Assembly (NCBI GenBank): GCA_963817615.1
Contig: CAWFPH010000002.1
Span: forward strand, 1,488,001-1,552,000
Source: FEN-1219 sp963817615
Lineage (GTDB): Bacteria > Pseudomonadota > Gammaproteobacteria > Steroidobacterales > Rariloculaceae
Length of the DNA: 64,000 nucleotides
Direction: 5' to 3'
The notes under the pieces are model-generated. The model was not told the origin of the DNA, made no database searches, and worked only from the letters and a program-made list of their open reading frames with translations. Within the stretch, counting starts at the first letter, position 1. Every line of letters starts with the position of its first letter. This document shows positions 63,912 to 64,000 of the stretch, one piece after another. The position numbers and the translations under genes are program-made.

Positions 63912-64000
63912 GTGAACGTCACGGGCAAAGTCGCGCGAGCCGCGCTCGCGATCGCCGTCGCGTTCGCATCGATCGGCGCGAGCATAGTGCCGGCGCGCGC
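63912..64000 (+). CDS. 5' end of an exported protein gene (partial)
   Basis: From GTG 63912 the frame is open to the window edge and encodes a typical Sec signal peptide (VARAALAIAVAFASIGASIVPARA). The rest of the gene lies outside the window. No strong ribosome site is visible upstream, so the start is uncertain. Confidence 0.4.
   Translation, partial: MNVTGKVARAALAIAVAFASIGASIVPAR

Overview
The window is a very GC-rich chromosomal segment that looks gammaproteobacterial (Xanthomonadales/Steroidobacterales/Nevskiales-like). The basis is gene content: a large glycogen cluster, type II citrate synthase, SpeA with AguA/AguB, AlgH/YqgE, an entericidin-like lipoprotein and a double-length UvrA. 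The exact lineage is inference. I saw no rRNA, tRNA, CRISPR array, transposase or prophage genes.

Region 1 (1-12.6 kb) is central glycogen metabolism: glgP and glgX (+), glgB (-, with a one-base frameshift), glgC and malQ (+), then glgA directly downstream of gltA (-). Region 2 (12.9-22.4 kb) is the most unusual part. A first operon has a lysine 2,3-aminomutase-like radical SAM enzyme, two D-Ala-D-Ala-ligase-like ATP-grasp proteins and a GNAT acetyltransferase. It is followed by a very acidic 78-aa protein gene with its own near-consensus sigma70 promoter. A second, translationally coupled operon then follows: C39-like cysteine peptidase, RimK-like ATP-grasp ligase, GCS2-type ligase and N-formylglutamate-amidohydrolase-like hydrolase, with a NYN nuclease downstream. 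Together these read as a peptide or amino-acid ligation and trimming system of unknown product.

Region 3 (22.5-35 kb) holds an exported AlgH-like protein, agmatine deiminase, a KaiC-like double ATPase next to a hybrid histidine kinase, and a polyamine operon (deoxyhypusine-synthase-like, speA, aguB). An exported arylmalonate-decarboxylase-like enzyme, an unknown exported protein and pyrophosphatase follow. Region 4 (35.6-44.3 kb) is mostly envelope: an XRE regulator, a huge DUF2339 membrane protein, a Tat-exported metallo-hydrolase, an RTX-repeat exported protein, a DUF4396 membrane protein and a small entericidin-like lipoprotein.

Region 5 (44.5-51 kb) is a tandem UvrA of about 2165 codons with two compensating frameshifts. 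Its interdomain linker contains two inverted copies of an interspersed palindromic repeat. Region 6 (51-64 kb) is a mosaic of small accessory genes: aspartic proteases, a histidine phosphatase, SnoaL-like exported proteins, a Uma2 nuclease and a fragment of a second one, a MerR regulator with a MerR-type promoter, an ECF41-type promoter before a carboxymuconolactone-decarboxylase/oxidoreductase pair, an ankyrin-like protein, AraC/VOC genes and exported proteins. The single-base frameshifts in otherwise intact genes suggest an unpolished assembly, so they should be confirmed before being treated as biology.
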